Assembly: GCA_044224925.1 (NCBI GenBank)
Contig: JBGAJM010000005.1
Location: forward strand, 62,001 to 126,000
DNA from: Kapaibacterium sp044224925
GTDB lineage: Bacteria; Bacteroidota; Ignavibacteria; Kapaibacteriales; Kapaibacteriaceae
Length of the DNA stretch: 64,000 bases
Reading direction: 5' to 3'
In this document: positions 32,471 to 41,491 of the stretch, in pieces
Position numbering within the stretch: the first letter of the stretch is position 1
Layout: each line of letters opens with the position of its first letter
The notes under the pieces: model-generated
Databases searched by the model: none
What the model saw: the letters and a program-made list of their open reading frames with translations, nothing else
What the model was told of the DNA's origin: nothing
Made by a program: the position numbers and the translations under genes

Positions 32471-33919
32471 ATGGCACGACCCCCTTCACCGCATCTGTTC
32501 GACCTGTATTCCTGCATGGACGCACATGAACGCGGATATGTCCGCAAGGCACTATCGGCCGCTCTCGGGCGGAAACCGGCAGTTTCGATGGCCCTCTATG
32601 ATGCCTTGGCCAAGGCCACGTCGGCCCAGGACCCGCTCCTCAAGGAAGTGGCCGAACAATTCAACGCATCCCATCATTTCTCACAGATCAAGCGCAATCT
32701 GTACGACATGATCGTGCGTCATCTTCGCACCTATCACGTGCAGTCCTCACGACGTTCGCAGGTGATGAGCCTCATGGAAGAGTCCGGTGTCCTGGCCGAA
32801 AAGAACCTCGTCGCGGCGGCACGGGAACGCTTGGAGCAGGCGCTCCTGCTTTGCAACGACGCCATGCTGTATGGTCTGGAGGCCGAGATCTATGGCATCA
32901 TCGTCTCACTGGAGAAGCGCAGTACGACAGCGGTGACCGAAGAGTCCATTCGTACCATGCTCGCGCTGCGCAACAACGCATTTCAGCGAGGCGCGCTTTT
33001 CACGGAATTGAACATCCTCGCACGTCGTGCACTCGAAAGCACGCAACTGCGCGGGGCGGCGGGCCGAGAGCTTGCCGTGCAGTTGCTATCACATCCATTG
33101 CTGGCAGACGATGCGACCTATGATGAGTATCATCATCGCTTCATCTATCACAACAACCGACAGATGTTGCTGCATGTCCTCGGTCAGGTGGATCGCGGTT
33201 ACGAAGAAGGGAAGCAGCTCCTACGTCTTGCGAAACAACAGCCATCGTTTCGTTTCGAAGCCAACTCCGCCACGATCATAGGGAATCTCCTTGTCGTGGA
33301 ACTGTGGAAGGGAGACATGGATGCATTCCGGCGGACGCTTGCGGAGTACGATGCGCTCGAACCTCGTTCCGAATACATGGAAGAAGAAGTGTACTTCAAC
33401 AAGGTGCGCGGTGAGATGTATTTGGCGCTCTACTGTGGAGACATTGCCAACGCGGCGGAGCTGGCGGACAAGAACCTCAAAGGAACGGCGAAGTATCGAC
33501 AGCGCGGCATCTTCATTCGGCAGGCAGCTCGATGCATTCGAACAACATGCGCGCTCCGGTCGGAAGATCTGCGCAGGGCCCGGACACTAATCGACGAATC
33601 GTTGAGCGAAGAACATGCCGAGATGTTCACGAAGGTGAGTGCGCGTGTGCAGGAGATCCTTCTCTTTGTGCAGGAGCATCACTTCGACATGCTCCCCTAT
33701 GCACTGCGCTCGTTCGAGCGGTGGATGCGCGCCAATGCGCTGGAAAGCGAGCTGCTCACACATGTCCTGCGGTACGGTCGGGCAATGTCCGCGGCGACCA
33801 GCGATACCCGTCGCACAACGCTCACACGTGAGTTCGACGCATGGTGCCAGAACACAGAGCTCGATCAACAGGACACCCTCGTTGCCGTGACCGTTGGTCT
33901 CAAAGGGCAACGTTTCTAA
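32471..33919 (+). CDS. Conserved helical (TPR-like) protein of unknown function
   Basis: 482 residues, almost entirely alpha-helical by composition, with no signal peptide or membrane segment, so cytosolic. Helix pairs such as A-A-R-E-R-L-E-Q-A-L-L-L-C and G-D-I-A-N-A-A-E-L-A-D-K-N-L suggest degenerate tetratricopeptide repeats. The N-terminal ~100 residues (L-F-D-L-Y-S-C-M-D-A-H-E-R-G-Y-V and a basic H-F-S-Q-I-K-R-N-L-Y-D) may form a separate module. I do not recognise the family. It is 20 bp upstream of copA but copA has its own -7 box, so co-regulation is not implied. Confidence 0.7.
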   Translation: MARPPSPHLFDLYSCMDAHERGYVRKALSAALGRKPAVSMALYDALAKATSAQDPLLKEVAEQFNASHHFSQIKRNLYDMIVRHLRTYHVQSSRRSQVMSLMEESGVLAEKNLVAAARERLEQALLLCNDAMLYGLEAEIYGIIVSLEKRSTTAVTEESIRTMLALRNNAFQRGALFTELNILARRALESTQLRGAAGRELAVQLLSHPLLADDATYDEYHHRFIYHNNRQMLLHVLGQVDRGYEEGKQLLRLAKQQPSFRFEANSATIIGNLLVVELWKGDMDAFRRTLAEYDALEPRSEYMEEEVYFNKVRGEMYLALYCGDIANAAELADKNLKGTAKYRQRGIFIRQAARCIRTTCALRSEDLRRARTLIDESLSEEHAEMFTKVSARVQEILLFVQEHHFDMLPYALRSFERWMRANALESELLTHVLRYGRAMSAATSDTRRTTLTREFDAWCQNTELDQQDTLVAVTVGLKGQRF

Positions 33920-33927
33920 GGGTTCCG

Positions 33928-33935
33928 TAGGTTTG
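33928..33935 (+). promoter_or_regulatory. -7 box TAGGTTTG of copA
   Basis: Exact match to TAnnTTTG, ending 4 nt before the copA ATG. Confidence 0.5.
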
Positions 33936-33939
33936 CGAC

Positions 33940-36108
33940 ATGAACACGCCCACGACGGTGACGGTTGCGATCGAAGGAATGTCGTGCGCTAGCTGCGTAC
34001 TCCGCGTAGAGCGCGCATTGCAGGCCGTCCCCGGTGTCGAGACCGCCACGGTCAACCTCGCCAATGAAAAGGCGCTGGTGCGGTACGATCCGTCCACCAC
34101 GTCGCTCGACGATCTCGCCAAGGCCACGGCCGATGCCGGGTATGCGCTGGTGGCGATGTCCAACGAAACAAGCGAACACGAACACGAGCTCCGACGCGAG
34201 GCCTCCTATGCAACGCTTGTGCGGGAGTGCACCACGAGCGTCGTCCTCGCCATCCCCATCATGGTCGTGAGCATGGTCACCATGCATGGCGCGACCACGA
34301 TCGTCAACATCATTCTTATGATCGCAACGGCCATCGTGATGGTGATCGGCGGACGTCGATTCTTCGTAAGCACGTGGAAGAATCTGCGTCATCGCATACT
34401 CGACATGAACACGCTCGTTGCCATCGGCACGGGCACGGCCTTCCTTTACAGCAGCATCGTCGTCATGATGTCGTCGGCCACATCCGGCGGACACGTCTAC
34501 TTCGATACCGCTGCCACCATCATCGCTCTCATTCTTCTTGGTCGTGTACTCGAGGCACGTGCCAAACGCAGCACCACCACGTCCATCCGCGAACTGCTGC
34601 ATCTGCAGCCCACTACGGCACGCTTGCGGCGGGAAGGTGGCGAGGTCGATGTGGACCTGGCCTCCGTCGTCCTCGGCGACGTCGTCATCATCCGTCCCGG
34701 AGAGCGCATTGCCGTCGACGGTGTCGTGGTGGCCGGACGTACATCGATCGACGAATCGATGCTGACGGGTGAACCGATCCCCACCGATGTGACCGTTGGA
34801 GACCGTGTGATCGGCGGCACGATGAACACCTCCGGAAGCATCGACATTCGAGCAACGGCCATCGGCGCTAATACCGTGTTGGCACAGATCATCCGCAGCG
34901 TCGAAGAGGCGCAAGGATCGAAGGCCCCCATTCAGGCCTTGGCCGATCGGATCGCTTCGGTCTTCGTGCCAACCGTCGTTGCCGCAGCCATCATCACCTT
35001 CATCGCATGGTTCGCCTTCGGCAGCGGAACGATGGGCGATGCCATGGTGCATGCCATTGCCGTGCTGATCATCGCCTGTCCGTGCGCCTTGGGCCTTGCC
35101 ACCCCCACCGCCATCATCGTGGCGACCGGTGCTGCCGCACGTCGCGGCTTTCTTGTCAAGGACGCCAACGCCCTTGAACAACTCGCCCATATCTCCACCG
35201 TGGTCTTTGATAAGACGGGCACCATCACCGTTGGCAAGCCCACGCTGCATCTCTTTGAAAGCGTCAACACCGAGGAAGCCGCCGACGTGTTCGCAGCCGT
35301 TGTTGCCATCGAGCGCATGTCCGAACATCCCATCGCTCACGCCATCGTCAGCGCTGCTGTCCACGAGGTGTCGCATGGCGGCATGGTGGAAGGGTTCGAG
35401 GCACGGAGCGGTTATGGTGTGATCGGCGTGGTGAACGGACGTCGCTACTGCATCGGCAACGAAGCCCTCATGCACGAGGAACATGCCGTCGGCACGCTCG
35501 TGCTTGATGATGTCGCATCTGCTGCCATGACGACGATCTTCATCGCATGCGACGGAGTGGTGATGGGACGCATGCTCATCACCGATACGATCCGTCCATC
35601 GGCAGCCGATGCGGTGCGCACGCTCATCGAGCGTGGTCTGCACGTGGTGATGCTCTCTGGCGATCGCGAAGCATCGGCTCGACATATCGCGGCACAGGTC
35701 GGCATCACCGATGTGCGTGCGCGCATCCGTCCAACCGAAAAGGCTGCCGTGATCGCCGCCATGCAAGCAACCGGAACACGCGTGGCCATGGTGGGCGATG
35801 GTATCAACGACGCTCCGGCATTGGCACAGGCCGACGTGGGCATTGCCATGGGTACGGGGACGGATGTCGCCATCGAGGCCGCCACCATCACACTCCTGCG
35901 CAACGATCTGCACGGCGTTCCCGAAGCCGTGCTGCTTGCACGCAACACCGTGCGCACGATCAAGCAGAACCTGTTCTGGGCTTTTGTGTACAATGTTGTG
36001 GGAATCCCGATCGCGGCACTGGGACTGCTCGATCCATCGATCGCGGCCGCTGCCATGGCGCTCAGTTCTGTGTCGGTGCTCACGAATAGTTTGCGACTTC
36101 GTCGGTAG
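33940..36108 (+). CDS. copA: Copper-translocating P1B-type ATPase
   Basis: 722 residues: one N-terminal heavy-metal-associated domain with G-M-S-C-A-S-C; membrane helices; the intramembrane C-P-C (I-I-A-C-P-C-A-L-G); phosphorylation site D-K-T-G-T; ATP-binding H-P (S-E-H-P-I); hinge G-D-G-I-N-D-A-P-A-L. All core residues are intact. Exports Cu+ from the cytosol using ATP. No copper chaperone or CueR/CsoR gene is adjacent; a leaderless-type promoter lies immediately upstream. With MbnPH and CusB/TolC elsewhere in the window it forms part of a wider copper theme. Confidence 0.95.
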   Translation: MNTPTTVTVAIEGMSCASCVLRVERALQAVPGVETATVNLANEKALVRYDPSTTSLDDLAKATADAGYALVAMSNETSEHEHELRREASYATLVRECTTSVVLAIPIMVVSMVTMHGATTIVNIILMIATAIVMVIGGRRFFVSTWKNLRHRILDMNTLVAIGTGTAFLYSSIVVMMSSATSGGHVYFDTAATIIALILLGRVLEARAKRSTTTSIRELLHLQPTTARLRREGGEVDVDLASVVLGDVVIIRPGERIAVDGVVVAGRTSIDESMLTGEPIPTDVTVGDRVIGGTMNTSGSIDIRATAIGANTVLAQIIRSVEEAQGSKAPIQALADRIASVFVPTVVAAAIITFIAWFAFGSGTMGDAMVHAIAVLIIACPCALGLATPTAIIVATGAAARRGFLVKDANALEQLAHISTVVFDKTGTITVGKPTLHLFESVNTEEAADVFAAVVAIERMSEHPIAHAIVSAAVHEVSHGGMVEGFEARSGYGVIGVVNGRRYCIGNEALMHEEHAVGTLVLDDVASAAMTTIFIACDGVVMGRMLITDTIRPSAADAVRTLIERGLHVVMLSGDREASARHIAAQVGITDVRARIRPTEKAAVIAAMQATGTRVAMVGDGINDAPALAQADVGIAMGTGTDVAIEAATITLLRNDLHGVPEAVLLARNTVRTIKQNLFWAFVYNVVGIPIAALGLLDPSIAAAAMALSSVSVLTNSLRLRR

Positions 36109-36143
36109 ACACTCTCGGCATCTTGTTCCTGTGTGGAGGCTCC

Positions 36144-38315
36144 ATGGAAGCAGTGTTCATCTTCGTCCTCTGTGTGGTCGTCTTGATCCTGTTCTTGCAA
36201 CTGAGCGAGGTGCGCCGCCGACTCGCCGTGTTGGAACGGATGTTCATTGCGCAAGCAGGGAAAGAAGAGGGAGCAAAGAACAGCAAGGCTGATCAAGGAT
36301 CAAGGATACAGAATGAAGAGGAAGAGACACACGAAGTGTCCCACGAAGTGTCCCACGAAGTGTCCCACGAAGTTCCTCTTCGCTCTTCCGGCGAGAGCCT
36401 CGAAGTGCTCTTCGGAGGGAAGTTGCTCAATCGTCTTGGTGCCCTTGCCACCCTCATCGGTCTTGTGTTCCTCTTCAAGTGGGGCGTCGATAACGGATGG
36501 ATCACCGAGACCGTTCGTGTGATCGTTGGACTTGTGGTGGGTGGAGCGGCGATCGCTGTAGGTCCGCGACTGGAGCGCAAGGGACTGGTGGTGTTTGCCC
36601 AGGGTGTGATCGCCACGGGCATTGCAACGTGCTACCTTAGTGTCTATGCCTCGTTCACGTACTATCATCTGGTGCCGGCATTCGTTGCCTATGCGGGCAT
36701 GGCCCTGTTGGCCGTAATAGCGATTTGGCGCAGTCTTGCCCATGCCTCCCTGTTCCTTGCCATGATGTCGGGTGTTGTTGGATTCAGTGCGCCCATGGTC
36801 TTGCAAACGGGTGTGATGAATACAGGCGGACTCTTCACGTATCTCGGCTTCATTGCCGTTATGATGCTGGCGACGGTGTACGGACTTCGGAAATGGTTCT
36901 CACTGTACTTCGTTGCGCTCGGTGCAACGTTGACGTGGTGGATCGTATGGAACATTGGCGGATATGGCAGCGATGGCTATCAACAACCGGCCTCGGCCTT
37001 TTCCATCATTGCCGACATCCTCTTGTTCGCTGGTGCTGTAGTGGCGATCCGATGGAGAGCGCTCGAGATCTTCGATCGTGCGAAGGTGATCGCCACGGTG
37101 ATCGGACTGTGGTCCTTGTGCCTCGTGGTGAACTCCACAACGTTCGACTACGCCCTTTGGAGCGAGATAGGCGTGGCCCTTGTGCCCGTTGTGATCGTGA
37201 GTATTGCGTGGCTCTTCGTCCGTCGTGGTGCGCCCGAATCGGCCCTCGCCCACGGACTCGGGATCTTGGTCATTGCCGTTGCATGTCTGGTGCCGTGGAC
37301 GGTCTCGTATGACAACAACCTGCAAGACCTGACGCTCATCGTGATCGCCGTGATCGGCACGTTCCTCGGACGCAGGATGCAGTATGGCGGAATGCGTTTG
37401 GCTGCCGACATCATTATGGGACTGCAGTTGCTCTCCATCATCACTCCCGACCATGTCCTCGAACTGCCACCGGACGTGATGGTCATGATCAACACGCCCA
37501 TGCTGCACTATGTGCTCATCGTGCTCTACATGTGGTTCCTGATGGAGCAACGTCCAAGCCTACGACAGCTTGCACCGGCCGTGCTCACCTATGCATTGAC
37601 GCTGCAAGTGCAGCTCGCTCTTCAGAATGCCGACTATCCGTGGTGGATCCAGGTGATGATGCCGATCTCCCTCTGGACGTTGATGCAAGGGCTCACGGTG
37701 CTGCTCACACGGCGACGTGACCTTGCATACACAGACCTCTATGCGACCGTTGGCATGGCCATCGGTGTGATGTGTTGGCTGGCAATGGGCCTGCAGTGGC
37801 CAACATCAGCGGACCATACCGGTCTGTTCAACATGCGTGTGGTCAGCGGCGTTTCCATTGTTGCCATGCAATTGCTGCTGTGGTTCACGGTGCCTCGACC
37901 CAGCGGAAGGTTCAACGATGCCATCGTCATCTGGCCGAGCATCATGTTGATCACGTTCCTGCTCACGACGATGGAGACCATCACGCCGCAGTGGAGGATC
38001 ATCTCGGAGGCAAGCGATGTGCATGGGTGGGAGAGCATGGTCGTGCGCGATCTGATGGACAGGATGCAGTTGCTCCTGTCGTGCGCATGGATCGTCTATG
38101 CCGCCATCGTTGTGGCGATCGGATTCGTGAAGCGGATCAAAGTGGCGCGACTGGCCGGCATGGGCGTGCTTGGCGTTGCAGTTCTCAAGGTCTTTCTCTA
38201 CGACCTCTCGAATCTGCAAACGCCATTCCGCATCATATCCTTCATCGTCCTGGGCCTGATCCTGTTCGGCGCATCGTATCTCTATGCGCGGTTCAAGGAT
38301 CGGATCAACGCGTAA
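36144..38315 (+). CDS. DUF2339 family polytopic membrane protein
   Basis: 723 residues from ATG 36144 (GGAGG upstream). N-terminal helix, then a short cytoplasmic coiled segment and a low-complexity linker (about 35-75). Then the family start G-K-L-L-N-R-L-G-A-L-A-T-L-I-G-L-V-F with K-W-G-V-D-N-G-W-I, followed by around 18-20 membrane helices. DUF2339 proteins have no assigned function; they are often near envelope genes. The linker is encoded by heptamer and 12-bp tandem repeats (36291-36376), giving H-E-V-S repeats. Three-prime end overlaps the IDH gene by 11 bp. Confidence 0.85.
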   Translation: MEAVFIFVLCVVVLILFLQLSEVRRRLAVLERMFIAQAGKEEGAKNSKADQGSRIQNEEEETHEVSHEVSHEVSHEVPLRSSGESLEVLFGGKLLNRLGALATLIGLVFLFKWGVDNGWITETVRVIVGLVVGGAAIAVGPRLERKGLVVFAQGVIATGIATCYLSVYASFTYYHLVPAFVAYAGMALLAVIAIWRSLAHASLFLAMMSGVVGFSAPMVLQTGVMNTGGLFTYLGFIAVMMLATVYGLRKWFSLYFVALGATLTWWIVWNIGGYGSDGYQQPASAFSIIADILLFAGAVVAIRWRALEIFDRAKVIATVIGLWSLCLVVNSTTFDYALWSEIGVALVPVVIVSIAWLFVRRGAPESALAHGLGILVIAVACLVPWTVSYDNNLQDLTLIVIAVIGTFLGRRMQYGGMRLAADIIMGLQLLSIITPDHVLELPPDVMVMINTPMLHYVLIVLYMWFLMEQRPSLRQLAPAVLTYALTLQVQLALQNADYPWWIQVMMPISLWTLMQGLTVLLTRRRDLAYTDLYATVGMAIGVMCWLAMGLQWPTSADHTGLFNMRVVSGVSIVAMQLLLWFTVPRPSGRFNDAIVIWPSIMLITFLLTTMETITPQWRIISEASDVHGWESMVVRDLMDRMQLLLSCAWIVYAAIVVAIGFVKRIKVARLAGMGVLGVAVLKVFLYDLSNLQTPFRIISFIVLGLILFGASYLYARFKDRINA
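36291..36318 (+). repeat. RATCAAG-family heptamers inside a coding sequence
   Basis: GATCAAG GATCAAG GATACAG AATGAAG in tandem within the DUF2339 linker. The 7-bp unit shifts codon phase each repeat. Related copies lie at 41437, 54681, 54936 and 57002. Confidence 0.7.
36330..36376 (+). repeat. 12-bp tandem repeat, ~4 units, in frame
   Basis: CACGAAGTGTCC repeated three times exactly plus a partial fourth, encoding H-E-V-S repeats in the DUF2339 linker. Probably slippage-prone. Confidence 0.9.
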
Positions 38316-39537
38316 GCGCCACGCGCAGGTCTGCGTCGATGGCGTCGAGGAATTCTTCGGTGTACAGGTAGTGTTCGCCGTGGTTCACCTTGTTGCCGTG
38401 AATGCACACGGCAAGGTCCTTCGTCATCCGGCCACTTTCGACCACATCGACGCAGACCTTCTCAAGGGTCTGACAGAACGTGATCAATTCCTGGTTGCCA
38501 TCGAGCTTGCCGCGGAATTCAAGTCCACGTGTCCACGCAAAGATCGACGCAATAGGATTCGTTGATGTTGGCTTGCCTTGTTGATGATCGCGATAGTGAC
38601 GGGTGACCGTGCCGTGTGCGGCTTCAGCCTCCATCGTCTTCCCGTCCGGCGTGATGAGCGTCGAGGTCATCAGTCCCAATGAACCGAAGCCTTGGGCCAC
38701 GGTATCGCTCTGCACATCACCATCGTAGTTCTTGCAGGCCCACACGAAGTTTCCGTTCCACTTCAGGGCCGATGCCACCATATCGTCGATCAGGCGGTGC
38801 TCATACGTGATGCCAAGCGCTTCGAAGGCGGACTTGAACTCCGTGTCGAAGGTCTCTTGGAAGATGTCTTTGAACCGACCATCGTACTTCTTCAGGATGG
38901 TGTTCTTCGTGCTCAGGTAGAGAGGCCACTTCTTCATCACGGCCTGGTTCATGCAGGCACGAGCGAAGCCGCGGATGGACTCATCGGTGTTGTACATGGC
39001 CATTGCCACGCCATCGCCCTTGAAGTCGTACACATCAAACGACTGTACTTCGCCGCCGTCATTTGGTGTGAACGTGATCGTCAGTTTGCCCTTGCCCTTC
39101 GTGACGAAGTCCGTCGCACGATACTGGTCGCCAAAGGCGTGACGACCGATGCAGATCGGTGCCGTCCAGTTGGGTACCAGACGTGGCACATTCGCACATA
39201 CGATCGGCTCACGGAACACGGTGCCGTCGAGAATGTTCCGGATGGTGCCGTTCGGCGACTTCCACATCTTCTTCAGACCGAACTCCTCCACGCGTGCCTC
39301 GTCGGGCGTGATCGTGGCGCACTTGATCCCAACATTGTACTGCTTGATCGCCTCTGCGGCATCGATCGTCACCTGATCATCGGTGGCATCGCGATGCTCC
39401 ATCCCGAGATCGAAGTACTTGATGTCGACGTCCAGATAGGGAAGGATCAGCTTCTCCTTGATGAACTTCCAAATGATGCGCGTCATTTCGTCGCCATCAA
39501 GTTCGACGACCGGGTTGCCGACGGAGATCTTCTTCAT
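38305..39537 (-). CDS. icd: NADP-dependent isocitrate dehydrogenase, eukaryotic-type
   Basis: 410 residues from ATG 39537 (M-K-K-I-S-V-G-N-P-V-V-E-L-D-G-D-E-M-T-R). Motifs of the homodimeric eukaryotic-like IDH: D-G-D-E-M-T-R-I-I-W, S-P-N-G-T-I-R-N-I-L-D-G-T-V-F-R-E-P, the cofactor/metal region L-I-D-D-M-V-A and N-Y-D-G-D-V-Q-S-D, and E-A-A-H-G-T-V-T-R-H-Y. Oxidatively decarboxylates isocitrate to 2-oxoglutarate. Convergent with the DUF2339 gene and divergent from the ABC exporter. A very long open frame continues upstream on this strand but is only an antisense shadow. Confidence 0.93.
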   Translation of the reverse strand: MKKISVGNPVVELDGDEMTRIIWKFIKEKLILPYLDVDIKYFDLGMEHRDATDDQVTIDAAEAIKQYNVGIKCATITPDEARVEEFGLKKMWKSPNGTIRNILDGTVFREPIVCANVPRLVPNWTAPICIGRHAFGDQYRATDFVTKGKGKLTITFTPNDGGEVQSFDVYDFKGDGVAMAMYNTDESIRGFARACMNQAVMKKWPLYLSTKNTILKKYDGRFKDIFQETFDTEFKSAFEALGITYEHRLIDDMVASALKWNGNFVWACKNYDGDVQSDTVAQGFGSLGLMTSTLITPDGKTMEAEAAHGTVTRHYRDHQQGKPTSTNPIASIFAWTRGLEFRGKLDGNQELITFCQTLEKVCVDVVESGRMTKDLAVCIHGNKVNHGEHYLYTEEFLDAIDADLRVALTR

Positions 39538-39665
39538 AGTACTCTGTTCGTTCTGGAAAAGGGAAAAAGTGCGAAGAGCGCTAAAAATACGCATTCTGGG
39601 CGTTGCCGGGAGGGGTGGCTGGCGAACCCGGCAGGGGTGTCGGGAGCATCTAGGGAGAGTTGCCG

Positions 39666-39673
39666 TACTTTCG
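39666..39673 (+). promoter_or_regulatory. -7 box TACTTTCG
   Basis: Ends 5 nt before the ATG at 39679 of the ABC exporter; same arrangement as at 14402, 32456, 33928 and 58424. Confidence 0.45.
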
Positions 39674-39678
39674 TTGCC

Positions 39679-41418
39679 ATGCGCCTCCTCCTCTCCTATC
39701 TGAAGCGACATAAGAACATGGTCTTCCTGACCTTGTTCCTTGCCGCCATCAACCAGCTGTTCTCCCTCCTTGATCCGCTGATCTTTCGGTACACGATCGA
39801 CACGGTCATCCTTGCCAAGCCCAAACTGGCAAGCGATCTGTTCCTGCAGAAGGTGCTGGTCTTCCTTGCCATGGCCGTGGGTGCGGCCGGCGTGTCGCGC
39901 ACGGCAAAGAATTTTCAGGACTACTTCATCAACTACATGGTGCAGAAGGTGGGCGCGGCCATCTATACCGATGGTCTGAAGCATTCGCTCCAACTGCCCT
40001 ATCAAGTGTTCGAAGACCAGCGCAGTGGCGAGACGCTCGGCATTCTGCAGAAGGCGCGAGCCGATGTGGAGCGCGTGATCGGCGCATCGGTGAACGTGCT
40101 CTTCACCACGCTTGTGGGCATCATCTTCGTGGTCTTCTATGCCTTCTCCGTGCATTGGATCATCGTGGTGTTGTACTTCACAGGCGTTGCCCTTATCGGC
40201 ATTGTCAGCAATGTGTTGAGCAAGCGTATCAAGAAGATGCAAAAGGTGATCGTGGCCGAGACGACGGCCTTGAGCGGGTCGACCACGGAGTCGTTGCGCA
40301 ACATCGAGCTCGTCAAGTCGATGGGCCTTGCCGATCAAGAGATCGCCCGTCTGAACACCGTGACGATGAAGATCCTCGGTCTGGAGCTCAAGAAGGTGCG
40401 CTTCGTGCGCTCGCTGAGCTTCATTCAAGGCACCATCGTGAACTTCATGCGCACGGCCATCCTGTTCGTGATGCTGTACCTGGTGTATAACGACACGATC
40501 ACGATCGGCGCCATGTTCTCGCTCTTCGTGTATTCGTTCTTCCTGTTCGGTCCGCTGCAGGAACTCGGCAGTATCATCAGCGTGTATCGCGAGGCAGAGG
40601 CGTCGCTCGATAACCTCGATCGTATTCTCTCCATGCCGAAGGAAGTGAAGCCCGCACAGCCAACGACCATTTCGACCATTCGCGATATCGTGCTCAAGAA
40701 CGTGTCGTTCCGACACAAGAGCGCCCAGTACAATGCACTCGATAACGTCTCCGTGCACGTGGCCACGAAAGAGACCGTGGCGTTTGTTGGGCCGTCGGGT
40801 TCCGGAAAGACCACCCTCGTCAAACTCCTCGTTGGCCTCTACAAACCAGATGCAGGCACGTTGGCCTATAACAACATCAATGCCGATGAACTCGACTTCG
40901 ATGACGTGCGCAAGCTCATCGGTTTCGTCACGCAGGACACGCAACTCTTCTCGGGCACCATTCGCGACAATCTGCTCTTCGTGGCGCCCAATGCCACCGA
41001 CGAGGAATGTCTCGACGTCCTGCGCAAAGCTGCCTGCGATTCCTTGTTGGCACGGGCGGAGAAGGGACTCGATTCCGTGATCGGTGAGGGAGGGGTGAAG
41101 GTATCAGGGGGCGAGCGTCAACGTCTGTCCATCGCCCGTGCACTGTTGCGTCAGCCCGACGTGCTCATCTTCGACGAGGCCACATCGGCCTTGGACTCCA
41201 TCACGGAAGAAGAGATCACGACGACCATTCGCGCCATCTCAGAACGCAAAGACCACATGACCATCATGATCGCGCACCGCTTGTCGACCATCATGCATGC
41301 AGATCAGATCTACGTCCTTGAGAAGGGCGCCATCATCGAACAGGGAACACATGAGGCCTTGCTTGCCGAACGTGGATTGTACTATGCGATGTGGAGACAG
41401 CAGATCGGAGAGCGATGA
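39679..41418 (+). CDS. ABC exporter, fused permease-ATPase (MsbA-like)
   Basis: 579 residues. Six membrane helices in the first ~310, then a nucleotide-binding domain: Walker A V-G-P-S-G-S-G-K-T-T, Q-loop V-T-Q-D-T-Q-L-F, signature V-S-G-G-E-R-Q-R, Walker B V-L-I-F-D-E-A-T-S-A-L-D, H-loop I-A-H-R-L-S. A half transporter that must dimerise. Substrates of this family range from lipid A to drugs and peptides; there is no context to decide. ATG 39679 follows a -7 box by 5 nt. The earlier in-frame open region is antisense to IDH and not coding. Confidence 0.92.
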   Translation: MRLLLSYLKRHKNMVFLTLFLAAINQLFSLLDPLIFRYTIDTVILAKPKLASDLFLQKVLVFLAMAVGAAGVSRTAKNFQDYFINYMVQKVGAAIYTDGLKHSLQLPYQVFEDQRSGETLGILQKARADVERVIGASVNVLFTTLVGIIFVVFYAFSVHWIIVVLYFTGVALIGIVSNVLSKRIKKMQKVIVAETTALSGSTTESLRNIELVKSMGLADQEIARLNTVTMKILGLELKKVRFVRSLSFIQGTIVNFMRTAILFVMLYLVYNDTITIGAMFSLFVYSFFLFGPLQELGSIISVYREAEASLDNLDRILSMPKEVKPAQPTTISTIRDIVLKNVSFRHKSAQYNALDNVSVHVATKETVAFVGPSGSGKTTLVKLLVGLYKPDAGTLAYNNINADELDFDDVRKLIGFVTQDTQLFSGTIRDNLLFVAPNATDEECLDVLRKAACDSLLARAEKGLDSVIGEGGVKVSGGERQRLSIARALLRQPDVLIFDEATSALDSITEEEITTTIRAISERKDHMTIMIAHRLSTIMHADQIYVLEKGAIIEQGTHEALLAERGLYYAMWRQQIGER

Positions 41419-41436
41419 AGGGGGTGATCGAAAGAG

Positions 41437-41491
41437 AATACAGGATCAAGAATACACGATCCAATCATATGACCAAGAATACAGAATGATG
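41437..41491 (+). repeat. RATCAAG/RATACAG heptamer cluster
   Basis: AATACAG GATCAAG AATACAC, a short interruption, then GACCAAG AATACAG AATGATG. It lies directly downstream of the ABC exporter, and the last unit supplies the ATG start of the GNAT gene. Confidence 0.7.

Noticed and set aside
33916..35913. 665-codon minus-strand frame over copA
   Set aside because: Shadow of the strong codon bias of copA; composition (Asp, His, Gly runs) is not protein-like.
38692..39678. Plus-strand open frame before the ABC exporter start
   Set aside because: Antisense to IDH; the exporter begins at ATG 39679 after a clear -7 box.
38305..40944. Very long minus-strand open frame (about 879 codons) running through IDH and beyond
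   Set aside because: Only 38305-39537 encodes IDH; the upstream part is antisense to the ABC exporter and has the His/Asp/Arg-rich composition of a shadow frame.
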